Source: Krasilnikoviella flava
GTDB lineage: Bacteria; Actinomycetota; Actinomycetes; Actinomycetales; Cellulomonadaceae
Assembly: GCF_900167525.1 (NCBI RefSeq)
Contig: NZ_FUZQ01000008.1
Span: 62,001-126,000 of the forward strand
Length of the DNA: 64,000 nt
Direction of reading: 5' to 3'
Every line of letters begins with the position of its first letter. Position 1 is the stretch's first letter. Below are positions 8,322 to 16,235 of this stretch, piece by piece. The notes under the pieces are model-generated. The model did no database searches, had not been told where the DNA came from, and saw nothing but the letters and a program-made list of their open reading frames with translations. A program made the position numbers and the translations under genes.

Positions 8322-9551
8322 CTACCGGCGGCGTGTGGCCAGGAACTCCCCGATGCGGCCGATGGCCTCGGTGAGGACCTCCTCGTCAGGCAGCGTGACG
8401 AGGCGGAAGTGGTCGGGCTCGAACCAGTTGAAGCCGGTGCCGTGGGTGACCAGGATCTTCTTGGCCCGCAGCAGGTCGATGACGAACTGCTCGTCGTCGT
8501 CGATCGGGTACATCTCGGGGTCGAGCCGCGGGAAGCAGTAGAGCGCGCCGCGCGGCCGCACGGAGGTGACGCCGGGGATCTCGTTGAGCAGCTTGTCGGC
8601 CAGCATCGCCTGGTCGTAGAACCGGCCGCCCGGCACGATCAGCTCGTCGATCGACTGGTAGCCGCCCAGCGCGGTCTGGATGGCGTGCTGCGCGGGCACG
8701 TTGGCGCACATGCGCATGTTGGCCAGCAGGGTGAGGCCCTCGAGGAACTCGGCCGCGTTCTCCTTCGGGCCCGACACCATGACCCACCCGGCGCGGTAGC
8801 CGCACACGCGGTACGCCTTGGACAGGCCGCTGAACGTCAGGCACAGCACGTCGTCGCCCGCGGCCGCGGCGGCGTGGTGGTGGGTGGCGCCGTCGAACAG
8901 GATCTTCTCGTAGATCTCGTCGGTGAGGACGACGAGGTCGTGGCGGCGCGCGATGTCGACCATCGCCTCCACCATCTCCTTGCTGTACACCGCGCCGGTG
9001 GGGTTGTTCGGGTTGATGATCACCATGGCGTGCGTGTTCTCGGTGATCTTCGACTCGAGGTCCTCGAGGTCCGGCATCCAGCCGTTCTCCTCGTCGCACC
9101 GGTAGTGCACGGCGGTGCCGCCGCACAGCGTCACCGCGCCCGTCCACAGCGGGTAGTCCGGGGCGGGGACGAGGATCTCGTTCCCCTCGTCGACGAACGC
9201 CTGCAGCACCATCGAGATGAGCTCGGAGACGCCGTTGCCGATGAACACGTCGTCCACCGTCGTGTCGCGCAGCCCACGCGACTGGTAGTACTGCGCCACC
9301 GCGGTGCGCGCCTCGTAGATGCCGCGCGAGTCGCTGTACCCCTGCGCCTCCGGCAGGTGGTGCACGACGTCGGCCTGGATGGCCGCCGGTGCCTCGAAGC
9401 CGAACGGCGCCGTGTTGCCGATGTTCAGCTTGAGGATGCGGTGGCCCTCGGCCTCGAGGCGCTGGGCCTCGACGAGGATGGGGCCGCGGACGTCGTAGCG
9501 GACGCCGCGGAGCTTGCGGCTCTGGTGGATGGTACGCACGGGAACCATCAT
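8322..9551 (-). CDS. alaA: AlaA-type PLP-dependent aminotransferase
   Basis: 409 residues, class I fold-type I aminotransferase. NPNNPTGAVY, LTDEIYEKILFDG and the PLP lysine Lys245 in FSGLSKAYR are present, and ANVPAQHAIQTALGGYQSI closely resembles the E. coli AlaA (YfbQ) subfamily. The expected reaction is transfer from alanine to 2-oxoglutarate or the reverse, in the cytosol. Length is normal for the family. The gene is monocistronic and ends 16 bases past the distal ArsR operator. Substrate preference is inferred from the subfamily. Confidence 0.85.
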   Translation of the reverse strand: MMVPVRTIHQSRKLRGVRYDVRGPILVEAQRLEAEGHRILKLNIGNTAPFGFEAPAAIQADVVHHLPEAQGYSDSRGIYEARTAVAQYYQSRGLRDTTVDDVFIGNGVSELISMVLQAFVDEGNEILVPAPDYPLWTGAVTLCGGTAVHYRCDEENGWMPDLEDLESKITENTHAMVIINPNNPTGAVYSKEMVEAMVDIARRHDLVVLTDEIYEKILFDGATHHHAAAAAGDDVLCLTFSGLSKAYRVCGYRAGWVMVSGPKENAAEFLEGLTLLANMRMCANVPAQHAIQTALGGYQSIDELIVPGGRFYDQAMLADKLLNEIPGVTSVRPRGALYCFPRLDPEMYPIDDDEQFVIDLLRAKKILVTHGTGFNWFEPDHFRLVTLPDEEVLTEAIGRIGEFLATRRR

Positions 9552-9632
9552 CCCCCCGCGGCCCGGGTGCCGACACGGCCATTCCGCGACGAGCGGCCCC
9601 CTGGTCCCTGAGCACGGTCACGACCGCGGCGC

Positions 9633-9689
9633 GACGTCGCAGGTCAGCGGGCGGCGGCCGGGCCCGCGGCGGCGTCGACCTGCGACGTC
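9633..9689 (-). terminator. Hairpin overlapping the 3' end of the MmyB-like gene
   Basis: GACGTCGCAGGTC (9633-9645) and GACCTGCGACGTC (9677-9689) are exact inverted repeats that enclose a GC-rich loop with further pairing. The hairpin spans the final codons and stop of the minus-strand regulator gene and would form at its mRNA 3' end. Confidence 0.5.
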
Positions 9690-10537
9690 ACGGCCGGCGC
9701 GGCCCCCACCAGCGCGTCCAGCCGCTCCAGCCGCTGCGCCGTGGCGTCGTCGGCCGGGGTCATGACGATGATCCGGTCCCCGCGGGCGCGGTCCAGCCAC
9801 AGGCTCTGGAAGTGCACGTCGAGCTGCCCCGCGCGCGCCGAGCGGTAGTGCCGCAGCTGGGTGCTGTCCCCGGCGACGTCGTACGACTCCCAGTGCCGCA
9901 CGAAGTCCGCCGACGACGCCCGCAGCCGCGCCAGCAGGGCGGACCACCGCGGGTCGTCGCGGTGCTCGGGCTCCCGGGCCCGCAACCGGGCGGCGATGTT
10001 GTGCAGCACCCCGTCCTCGGCGTCGCCGAGCGACTCACGCCACCGCGGCTCGGTGAACATCAGCCAGGCGCAGTTGCGGTCCTCGGGCGGGCGGGCGTCG
10101 AGGTCGTCGAACAGGTATCGGTATGCCCGGTTGGCGGCGAGCAGGTCGTAGCAGTCGGTCTGCACCGCCGCCGGGTACGGGAGCAGCCCCGCCAGCACGG
10201 CCAGCTGTTCCGGGCGCACCCCGGGCGCCGGGCCGGGCGCGACGGTGTGCTCACGGCCGGCGAGCACCATGAGGTGGTGGCGCTCGGCGTCGTCGAGCCC
10301 GAGCACGCGGGCCACCGCGTCGAGCACCTGGTCGGAGACGTTGCGGGCCCGCCCCTGCTCGAGCCACGTGTACCAGGTGACCCCGACCCCGGCGAGCTGC
10401 GCCACCTCCTCGCGGCGCAGCCCCGGGGTGCGGCGACGGCCGCCGGGCGAGAGGCCGACGTCGCCCGGCGTCACCCGGCCGCGACGCTCGCGCAGGAAGG
10501 CGCCGAGGGCGGCGCGGTCGGGCGTGGTGGCGGTCAT
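9644..10537 (-). CDS. MmyB-like XRE-family transcriptional regulator
   Basis: 297 residues. The N-terminal HTH carries the signature RRTPGLRREEVAQLAGVG followed by TWYTWLEQGR (residues about 35-70). The C-terminal MmyB ligand-binding-like domain contains PAAVQTDCYDLLAANRAYR and a late LRHYRSARAGQLDVHF segment. ATG 10537 is preceded by GAGACT six bases away, which suggests a leaderless mRNA. It is divergent from an MFS exporter with two TGGTACCA sites between them, so it probably controls the exporter and itself. Confidence 0.87.
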   Translation of the reverse strand: MTATTPDRAALGAFLRERRGRVTPGDVGLSPGGRRRTPGLRREEVAQLAGVGVTWYTWLEQGRARNVSDQVLDAVARVLGLDDAERHHLMVLAGREHTVAPGPAPGVRPEQLAVLAGLLPYPAAVQTDCYDLLAANRAYRYLFDDLDARPPEDRNCAWLMFTEPRWRESLGDAEDGVLHNIAARLRAREPEHRDDPRWSALLARLRASSADFVRHWESYDVAGDSTQLRHYRSARAGQLDVHFQSLWLDRARGDRIIVMTPADDATAQRLERLDALVGAAPAVTSQVDAAAGPAAAR

Positions 10538-10648
10538 CGCCCCAGTCTCGCGCCTTGTCGCCCTGGGCGGGGCGCCCAGCCAGGTGGTGCTGGTACCACG
10601 ATCGGCAGGCTCCTGGTACCAGGATGAGCGACGGCGCACCGTCGTGGC
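10538..10648. promoter_or_regulatory. Divergent promoter region with two TGGTACCA operator sites
   Basis: TGGTACCA occurs at 10591-10598 and again at 10614-10621, the second inside a perfect 12-base palindrome CCTGGTACCAGG (10612-10623). The centres are 23 bases apart, about two helix turns. CACCGT (10637-10642) lies six bases before the exporter ATG 10649, and GAGACT (10549-10544) lies six bases before the regulator ATG 10537. The palindrome covers the expected -35 of the exporter promoter. Assignment to the MmyB-like regulator is inferred. Confidence 0.6.
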
Positions 10649-12115
10649 ATGACCACCTCCACGACCACCGCCGCGCAGGCGACCGGGGCCGCCGCGGCTC
10701 CGACGACCGCGCGCGCCGCGAGGCCGGGCGTCCTCACCGGCCTCGGCCTCGCCGTCCTGCTCGTCGCCTACCTGCCCGTCAACATGACCTTCGGGTCGGT
10801 GAACCTGCTCGCCCCGGCGATCACGACCGACCTCGGCGTGGCGATGTCGGGCGGCCAGCTCGTGCTGTCCGCGTACACGACGACGTTCGCCGCCACGCTC
10901 GTGGTCGCGGGCCGCCTGGGCGACCGCTACGGCCGACGGCGCCTGCTCGCCGCCGGGCTCGCGGCGTTCGCCGCCCTGTCGGTGCTGGCCGCGTTCGCGC
11001 CGAGCCTGCCCGTGCTCGTCGCGCTGCGCGCCGGGCTCGGCATCGCCGCCGGCCTGTTCACCCCGCAGGTGCTCTCGACCATCCAGGCGACGGCGCCCGA
11101 GCGACTGCGCGCCCTGGGCGTCACGCTCTTCACCGCGGTGAGCGGCGTCGCGACCATCGCCGGGCAGATCCTCGCGGGGGCCGTGGCCGGGCTCGCCGGG
11201 GAGCACCTCGGCTGGCGGGCGGTGCAGGCGGCGACCGGCGTGATCGCCGTCGCGGCGCTGCTGGCGCTGCGGACGGTGCCGGAGTCACGCTCCTCGGCGC
11301 CGCTGGCGCTCGACCTGCGAGGCGCGGCGCTCCTCGGCTCGGGCCTGCTGCTGCTCGTGGTGCCGCTGACCCTCGGCGCGTCGGCCGGCTGGCCGGCCCC
11401 GCTGCTCGGCATGCTCGCCGCGGCCGGCGTCGTGCTCGCCCTGTTCGCCCGGTCGCAGCGGGCGGCGGAGCGCCGCGGCGACCTGCCCGTCGTGCCGCCG
11501 AGCGTGCTGCGCACCCCGGCCGTGCGGCTCGGGCTGGTCATGACGCTGCTGTTCTTCACCGGGTACGGGGCGTTCCTGTACGAGTTCTCGGCGCTGGCGC
11601 AGGGCGCGCTCGGCGTCGACGCCGGGGGCACCGTCGTGCTGCTGCTCGGCTTCGGCGGAGGCTTCGTCGCCACCGCCCTCCTCCTGCCGGTGATCGAGCG
11701 GCGCACCGGCCGGTGGACGATGACGGGCGCCGCCATCGCGCAGGCGGCGGTGCTCGGCGCGCTGGCGCTGGTCGTCGGCAGCGGGCACGGCGGGGCGACG
11801 GCGGCCCTGCAGCCGCTGCTCGTCGCGCTCGGCTCCGCCCAGGCGCTCATGTACGGGCCCGTGCTCCGCACGGTCCTGTCCCGCACCCCCACCTGGGCCG
11901 CCGGCGTCGCGGGCGGGCTGTTCACCACGCTGCAGCAGCTCGGCCTCGGCCTCGGGGTGGCCCTGCTCGGCGGGCTGTTCCAGACCGTCGCCGCCGCGGC
12001 CCCGGCGGGCGCGACGGCGGGGCTGCCCCGCGGGTTCGCCGTCGCCGCCGTCGTCCAGGCAGGGCTCGCGCTCGTGTTCGCCGCGCTCGCCGCGCGCATC
12101 GCGCGAGACCGCTGA
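10649..12115 (+). CDS. MFS drug-efflux transporter, DHA2-like
   Basis: 488 residues, strongly hydrophobic with about 14 predicted membrane segments. The loop 2-3 motif GRLGDRYGRRRLL is typical of MFS. VLSAYTTTFAATLVVAG, the motif C-like stretch GVATIAGQILAGAVAG and the overall length fit the DHA2 (14-TMS) H+-antiporter group. Substrates of this group are drugs, dyes or antibiotics. The gene is divergent from an MmyB-like regulator and probably under its control. No good ribosome-binding site precedes the ATG, consistent with leaderless expression. Confidence 0.85.
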   Translation: MTTSTTTAAQATGAAAAPTTARAARPGVLTGLGLAVLLVAYLPVNMTFGSVNLLAPAITTDLGVAMSGGQLVLSAYTTTFAATLVVAGRLGDRYGRRRLLAAGLAAFAALSVLAAFAPSLPVLVALRAGLGIAAGLFTPQVLSTIQATAPERLRALGVTLFTAVSGVATIAGQILAGAVAGLAGEHLGWRAVQAATGVIAVAALLALRTVPESRSSAPLALDLRGAALLGSGLLLLVVPLTLGASAGWPAPLLGMLAAAGVVLALFARSQRAAERRGDLPVVPPSVLRTPAVRLGLVMTLLFFTGYGAFLYEFSALAQGALGVDAGGTVVLLLGFGGGFVATALLLPVIERRTGRWTMTGAAIAQAAVLGALALVVGSGHGGATAALQPLLVALGSAQALMYGPVLRTVLSRTPTWAAGVAGGLFTTLQQLGLGLGVALLGGLFQTVAAAAPAGATAGLPRGFAVAAVVQAGLALVFAALAARIARDR

Positions 12116-12200
12116 CGGCGGAGGCTCGATGCGGCCCCGGTGGCAATCCGCGACCTGGTGCGCGACGGTGGAATCCCACGCTCGATGCTCGGAGGTCGCC

Positions 12201-12881
12201 ATGAAGGTCGTCGTCATCGGCGCGCTCGGCAAGGTCGCGCGCCAGCTTGTCCCGCTGCTGGTCGACGGCGGCACCGGGCCCGCGGTGGACGTGGTCGGCG
12301 CGGTGCGCAAGCCCGAGCAGGTCGACCGCGTCGCCGACCTCGGGGCCGACCCCGTGCTGCTGGACGTCGAGCACGCGAGCACCGACGAGATCGCCGCCGC
12401 GCTGGCCGGCGCGGACGCGGTGGTCTGGTCCGCCGGAGCCGGCGGCGGCAGCCCGGAGCGCACGTACGCCGTCGACCGCGACGCGGCGATCCGCTCCATG
12501 GACGCCGCCGCGAGCGCCGGCGTCCGCCGGTACGTCATGGTGTCGTGGGTGGGCTCGACGCCGGAGCACGGCGTCCCGGAGACGGCAGGCTTCTTCGCCT
12601 ACGCGGACGCCAAGCTGGCCGCCGACGACCACCTGCGCACCACGGACCTCGACTGGACGATCCTCGGCCCCGGCACCCTGACGGACGAGCCGCCGACCGG
12701 GCGCATCGCCGTCCTGCCCGAGACCGGTGCCGTGCCCGCCGGGACGGACACGAGCGTGCCGCGCGCCGACGTCGCGCAGGTGGTCGCCGCGACCTTGCGC
12801 GAGCCCGCGACCGTGGGGCGCTTCGTCCGGTTCTCGTCCGGGGGCACGCCGATCCCGGCGGCGTTGAGAAACCTGGACTAG
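12201..12881 (+). CDS. NAD(P)-binding atypical SDR (SDR5-like / NmrA-like) protein
   Basis: 226 residues. The Rossmann motif is MKVVVIGALGKVARQL at the N-terminus, followed by VLLDVEH, ADAVVWSAGAG near 75 and the YADAKLAAD active-site-like segment near 135. This matches atypical short-chain dehydrogenases of the NAD(P)H-binding PF13460 type, often called SDR family NAD(P)-binding oxidoreductases. GGAGG lies six bases before ATG 12201. The substrate is unknown. The final codons contain a degenerate copy of the half-site found upstream of the fic gene. Confidence 0.8.
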   Translation: MKVVVIGALGKVARQLVPLLVDGGTGPAVDVVGAVRKPEQVDRVADLGADPVLLDVEHASTDEIAAALAGADAVVWSAGAGGGSPERTYAVDRDAAIRSMDAAASAGVRRYVMVSWVGSTPEHGVPETAGFFAYADAKLAADDHLRTTDLDWTILGPGTLTDEPPTGRIAVLPETGAVPAGTDTSVPRADVAQVVAATLREPATVGRFVRFSSGGTPIPAALRNLD

Positions 12882-12894
12882 AGCGCGAGCCTTC

Positions 12895-12931
12895 ATCAAG
12901 GTTTCGCGGAAACCTTGATTAGCATGACTCC
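12895..12931 (+). promoter_or_regulatory. Perfect 25-base palindrome and leaderless promoter of the fic gene
   Basis: ATCAAGGTTTC (12895-12905) and GAAACCTTGAT (12909-12919) are exact inverted repeats around GCG. TAGCAT (12920-12925) follows directly and lies six bases before ATG 12932, with no ribosome-binding site, so transcription probably starts at the ATG. Imperfect half-sites flank it at 12868-12878 (9 of 11 matches) and just inside the gene near 12935-12944. The stretch is markedly richer in A and T than its surroundings. The Fic protein has a C-terminal winged helix and may bind here itself. Confidence 0.65.
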
Positions 12932-14137
12932 ATGGTCAAGGTTCCCGCCTTCGAGTACGTCGACGAGTACTGGGTCGCCGACACGGACGGGATGGTGAGC
13001 CGGTCCGCGCGAGCGGCAGCATCCGGGCCCTACCGGTCGACCGTCCCGCCGACGATCGCCGACTGGGTACCGAACATCCCCGCCGACCTGTCCGCGGACA
13101 TCGAGGAGGCCTCCGCCGCCCTCGGTCGTTTCGACGAGTACGCCGCCAAGATCCTCGGGACGACGAGTCCGACCCTGGGCCCCATGAGCTCCATTCTCCT
13201 GCGCACGGAGTCCGCGTCGTCGTCCCAGATCGAGGACCTCACCGTCGGTCCCAGGCAGCTGGCCCTCGCCGAGATCGAGCAGTCGACGTCGACGAACGCC
13301 CGCACCGTCGTCGCAAACGTCCGCGCCATGGAGGCCGCGCTCGCGCTCGCCGACCGGCTCGACGCCGACGCGATCCTGGACATGCACCGCGCACTGCTGT
13401 CAGGCCAGCGCGGCTTGGAGGACCACACGGGGCGCTGGCGCCAACAGCTCGTGTGGATCGGGACGAGTGCGATCAGCCCTCGCGGCGCCTCGCATGTCGC
13501 CCCCCAGGCGCCGCTCGTGCCGCCCGCAATGGAGGACCTGGTGGCGTTCGTCCGGCGCGACGACCTCCCTGTGCTCTTCCAAGCCGCAGCTGCGCACGCC
13601 CACTTCGAGACCGTCCATCCGTTCGTCGACGGCAACGGCCGCACGGGTCGGGCCATGGTCCACTCGATCCTGCGCGCGAAGGGCATCGTCACCGCCACCA
13701 CGGCGCCGGTCTCGGCCGGCCTGCTCAAGCAGACCGAACGCTACTTCGCGGCGCTGACTGCCTATCGTGACGGCGACGCCCGGCCGATCGTCGAGGGCTT
13801 CGCGGACGCCGCAAGGTTCGCCGCGTCGTCGGGCTCCCGGCTCGTCGACGACCTCGCCGCGCAGGTCGACGCGGCCCGTGCCCAGCTGCGCGGCCTCCGG
13901 CGGCAGGCCGTGGCGTGGCGGGTGGTGCCGCACCTGGTATCCCATCCTGTCGTGAACGCCCGCTTCCTCTCCGACCACCTGGGCATGAAGGGGCAGACGG
14001 CGCAGAACGCCCTCGCCCAGCTCACCGAGGCCGGGGTCCTGATCGAGCGGACCGGGTTGCGGCGCAACCGCGTGTGGGAGCACACCGGAATCCTGACGGT
14101 GCTCGATCAGTACGCCCAGAGCCTTCTCAGGCGCTGA
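12932..14137 (+). CDS. Fic-family protein (AMP transferase fold) with C-terminal winged helix
   Basis: 401 residues. The N-terminal Fic_N region contains an inhibitory-helix-like SSSQIEDL near residue 95, close to the [S/T]xxxE[G/N] motif of class II Fic proteins but with Asp at the last position. The catalytic Fic loop HPFVDGNGRTGR starts at His229 and is intact. Residues about 335-375 (FLSDHLGMKGQTAQNALAQL, then LIERTG) form a winged HTH. Fic enzymes usually transfer AMP to a protein hydroxyl; the target is unknown. No separate antitoxin gene lies beside it. The 3' end overlaps the convergent methyltransferase gene by 11 bases. Confidence 0.9.
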   Translation: MVKVPAFEYVDEYWVADTDGMVSRSARAAASGPYRSTVPPTIADWVPNIPADLSADIEEASAALGRFDEYAAKILGTTSPTLGPMSSILLRTESASSSQIEDLTVGPRQLALAEIEQSTSTNARTVVANVRAMEAALALADRLDADAILDMHRALLSGQRGLEDHTGRWRQQLVWIGTSAISPRGASHVAPQAPLVPPAMEDLVAFVRRDDLPVLFQAAAAHAHFETVHPFVDGNGRTGRAMVHSILRAKGIVTATTAPVSAGLLKQTERYFAALTAYRDGDARPIVEGFADAARFAASSGSRLVDDLAAQVDAARAQLRGLRRQAVAWRVVPHLVSHPVVNARFLSDHLGMKGQTAQNALAQLTEAGVLIERTGLRRNRVWEHTGILTVLDQYAQSLLRR

Positions 14138-14735
14138 GTCCCGCCCGACGCCGCGCGCTGATCGCGCCGTGCGGGCGGACGCCGGGGTCGGTGCGCTCGG
14201 CCGTCTCCACGACGTCGAACCCCGCCCGCTCGACCCGGGCGGCCAGCGCGTCGACGGGCCAGAACCAGGCGGTCGCGACGGCGTGGTCGAACGGCTCGAC
14301 GCGCGGGCCGCGGCAGAAGCCGAGCAGCAGGCCGCCGCCCGGCGCGACGGCGCGGGCGAGCTCGGCGAGCACGTCGTCCACACCCTCGGGCGGTGTGTGG
14401 ATGAGCGAGTACCAGGCCAGCACGCCGCCGAGGCCGCCGTCGGGCACGCCGACGTCGTCCAGCGCGGCGCGGCGGAACGGGACGCCGGGGTACGCCGCCC
14501 GGGCACGGGACAGGAACGGCTCCGCGAGGTCGATACCCTCCGCGTCGAGGCCCTGCCGGGCGAGGAAGTCCGTCCAGTGGCCCGGCCCGCAGCCGGCGTC
14601 GACGACGCGGCCGGTGAGCCCGGCGGCCCAGCGCAGGACGAGGTCCCGGTCGTCGTCGTGCACCGCGTCCATGGAGCCGAACAGCGCGGTGTATTCCTCG
14701 GCGCGCGCCGCGTAGGCCGCGCTCGCGTCGCCCAC
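14127..14735 (-). CDS. Class I SAM-dependent methyltransferase
   Basis: 202 residues. The SAM-binding motif I is VVDAGCGPGHWTDFLA near residue 45, motif II is the acidic LDAEGIDLAEPFL segment and the later LAWYSLIHTPPEGVDDVLAE matches motif IV/post I of small-molecule methyltransferases. The GTG start at 14735 lies four bases after the cupin stop, so the two genes are co-transcribed. Substrate unknown. Confidence 0.85.
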   Translation of the reverse strand: MGDASAAYAARAEEYTALFGSMDAVHDDDRDLVLRWAAGLTGRVVDAGCGPGHWTDFLARQGLDAEGIDLAEPFLSRARAAYPGVPFRRAALDDVGVPDGGLGGVLAWYSLIHTPPEGVDDVLAELARAVAPGGGLLLGFCRGPRVEPFDHAVATAWFWPVDALAARVERAGFDVVETAERTDPGVRPHGAISARRRAGLSA

Positions 14736-14739
14736 GCGC

Positions 14740-15105
14740 TCAGTCCAGCTCGCGCAGCGGCGCGGTCCGCTCCCCGCCGGCGTCGCCGGTGTTGACGGTC
14801 ACGGTCGGCTCGACGAGGAGCGCGTGCACCTCGCCGTCCGCGCGCGGGCAGTGCTCGACCCCCTTCGGCACGACGAAGACGTCGTGGGGACCGAGGACGA
14901 CGTCACGGTCGCGGAGCTGGATCGTGAGCCGTCCGCTGAGCACGAGGAACAGCTCGTCGGTGTCGTCGTGCGTGTGCCAGACGAACTCGCCGTCGAGCTT
15001 GACCACCTTCACGGCGTAGTCGTTGACCCTCGCCAGCAGGTGGGGCTGCCAGGGCTCGGGGATGCCTTCCAGGGCGGTCAGGATGTTGCGCACGTCGCTG
15101 CTCAC
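14740..15105 (-). CDS. Cupin-domain protein
   Basis: 121 residues with one cupin_2 barrel. The metal-binding motif 1 appears as EFVWHTHDDTDELF near 40-53 and motif 2 as GPHDVFVVPKGVEHCP near 72-87. Small cupins of this kind are often isomerases, dioxygenase-like enzymes or sensor proteins; nothing here fixes the reaction. The GTG start at 15105 lies nine bases after the TetR gene stop, so TetR, cupin and methyltransferase form a probable operon. Confidence 0.8.
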   Translation of the reverse strand: MSSDVRNILTALEGIPEPWQPHLLARVNDYAVKVVKLDGEFVWHTHDDTDELFLVLSGRLTIQLRDRDVVLGPHDVFVVPKGVEHCPRADGEVHALLVEPTVTVNTGDAGGERTAPLRELD

Positions 15106-15114
15106 CCGGTCACC

Positions 15115-15735
15115 CTAGGCCGGTGGGGCGGCGGCCCGTCCGAGGACGGTCCGGATCGAGCGCCGGGCGTGCGCCCGCGCCAGCGCGGCGGACGGCGCCG
15201 CCTCGAGACCGAGCAGCCGGCGCCGGTGCGGCTCGCCGAGCAGCAGCGTGTACAGCTCCTCGGCGCGCTCCGGGACCGCGTCGAGGTCCGGGTGCTCGGC
15301 GGCGAGCAGCGTCGCGAGGACGGCGACGGAGCGCGCGGGGCCGCGCTCGTAGAAGTCGGCGGCGAGCTGCGGGAGCTGGCGCGACTCCGCGATGACCAGG
15401 CGGTGCAGCGTCACGGCGTCGTCGCCGTGCAGCGTGCGCACGATGCGGGTGGCGACCCCCTCGAGGTCGGCCCCGGCGTGGAGCCCCTCCTGCTCGTGCC
15501 GGTGCAGGCGCTCCACGGCGGCGAGGAAGAGGCCGGGCTTGTCCGTGAAGTGGCTGTAGATCGTGCGCTTGGTCGCGCCGGCCGCCGCCGCGACCCCCTC
15601 GATCGTCGTGCCCGCGAACCCGTGCTCGGCGAGCTGCGTGATGGCGGCGTCCAGGATCGCCGCCCGTCGCGCCTCGACCTCGTCCCGGCGGGGGCGCCCG
15701 CGGCGCGCACCGGGTCGGCCCGTCGTCGTGTCCAT
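15115..15735 (-). CDS. TetR-family transcriptional regulator
   Basis: 206 residues. The N-terminal HTH is standard: RRAAILDAAITQLAEHGFAG, then TTIEGVAAAAGATKRTIYSH and FTDKPGLF (residues about 23-70). The C-terminal part resembles the AefR-like TetR_C group (LPQLAADFYERGPAR). ATG 15735 is used. The start region carries a TAATGATACG palindrome, so it is probably autoregulated. It heads the cupin and methyltransferase genes and is divergent from a DUF952 gene. Confidence 0.9.
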   Translation of the reverse strand: MDTTTGRPGARRGRPRRDEVEARRAAILDAAITQLAEHGFAGTTIEGVAAAAGATKRTIYSHFTDKPGLFLAAVERLHRHEQEGLHAGADLEGVATRIVRTLHGDDAVTLHRLVIAESRQLPQLAADFYERGPARSVAVLATLLAAEHPDLDAVPERAEELYTLLLGEPHRRRLLGLEAAPSAALARAHARRSIRTVLGRAAAPPA

Positions 15736-15739
15736 GCTC

Positions 15740-15763
15740 TAATGATACGTCAGCGTTTCATTA
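15740..15763. promoter_or_regulatory. Operator-like palindrome upstream of the TetR gene
   Basis: TAATGATACG (15740-15749) and CGTTTCATTA (15754-15763) form 10-base arms with a single mismatch around TCAG. It is AT-rich against its surroundings and begins five bases before the TetR start codon. ATGATACG / CGTATCAT-like sites are common targets of AefR/AcrR-type TetR proteins. It could control both the TetR operon and the DUF952 gene at 15804. Confidence 0.7.
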
Positions 15764-15803
15764 CTGCTCGTCGAGCACGCGCCCGACGACACGAGGAGGA
15801 CCG

Positions 15804-16235
15804 ATGACGGGACGACGGCTGCTGCACGTGGCCTTCAGCGACGACTGGGAGGCCTGCGGGCGGTTCGGGGAGTACGACGTCGCGACGCGCCGCACCCTGG
15901 TCGACGACGCGGGCCACGTCCACGCGACCACCGCGAGCGGCCTCCCGGCCGTGCTGCGCGGCGCGTACGACGACGCCACCGAGGCGCTGGTGCTCGTCGT
16001 CGTCGACGAGGACGCCCTGGCCGCCCAGGGGATCCCGGTGCGCTGGGAGCCGGACGCTGCGGGGACGCCCTCCCCGCGCATCGGCGGAGCCTTGCCGATG
16101 GACCGCGACACGGTGGTCGCCGTCCTGGAGGTCGGGCACGGCCCCGAGGGGTGGGCCGCGCCCGACCTCGCCGGGCTGGACGTGCGCGAGGCCGCGCCGC
16201 CCCTCAGCCCGCCGGTCAGCCCAGGAGGCTCGTGA
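15804..16235 (+). CDS. DUF952-family protein
   Basis: 143 residues. The pattern LLHVAFSDDWEACGRFGEYD, then DAGHVHATTASGLPAVLRGA, LVLVVVDEDAL, RWEPD and PRIGGALPMDRDTVVAVLEV matches DUF952 (PF06108), whose usual GFIHCS motif appears here as GHVHATT. The biochemical role of the family is unknown. GAGGA lies upstream of ATG 15804. The last 20 bases overlap the convergent transketolase gene. Confidence 0.75.
   Translation: MTGRRLLHVAFSDDWEACGRFGEYDVATRRTLVDDAGHVHATTASGLPAVLRGAYDDATEALVLVVVDEDALAAQGIPVRWEPDAAGTPSPRIGGALPMDRDTVVAVLEVGHGPEGWAAPDLAGLDVREAAPPLSPPVSPGGS

Noticed and set aside
15040-15150. A tRNA or small RNA gene in the short intergenic regions.
   Set aside because: I looked for a cloverleaf pattern and TTCGANTC-type T-loops in intergenic stretches and found none in the window.
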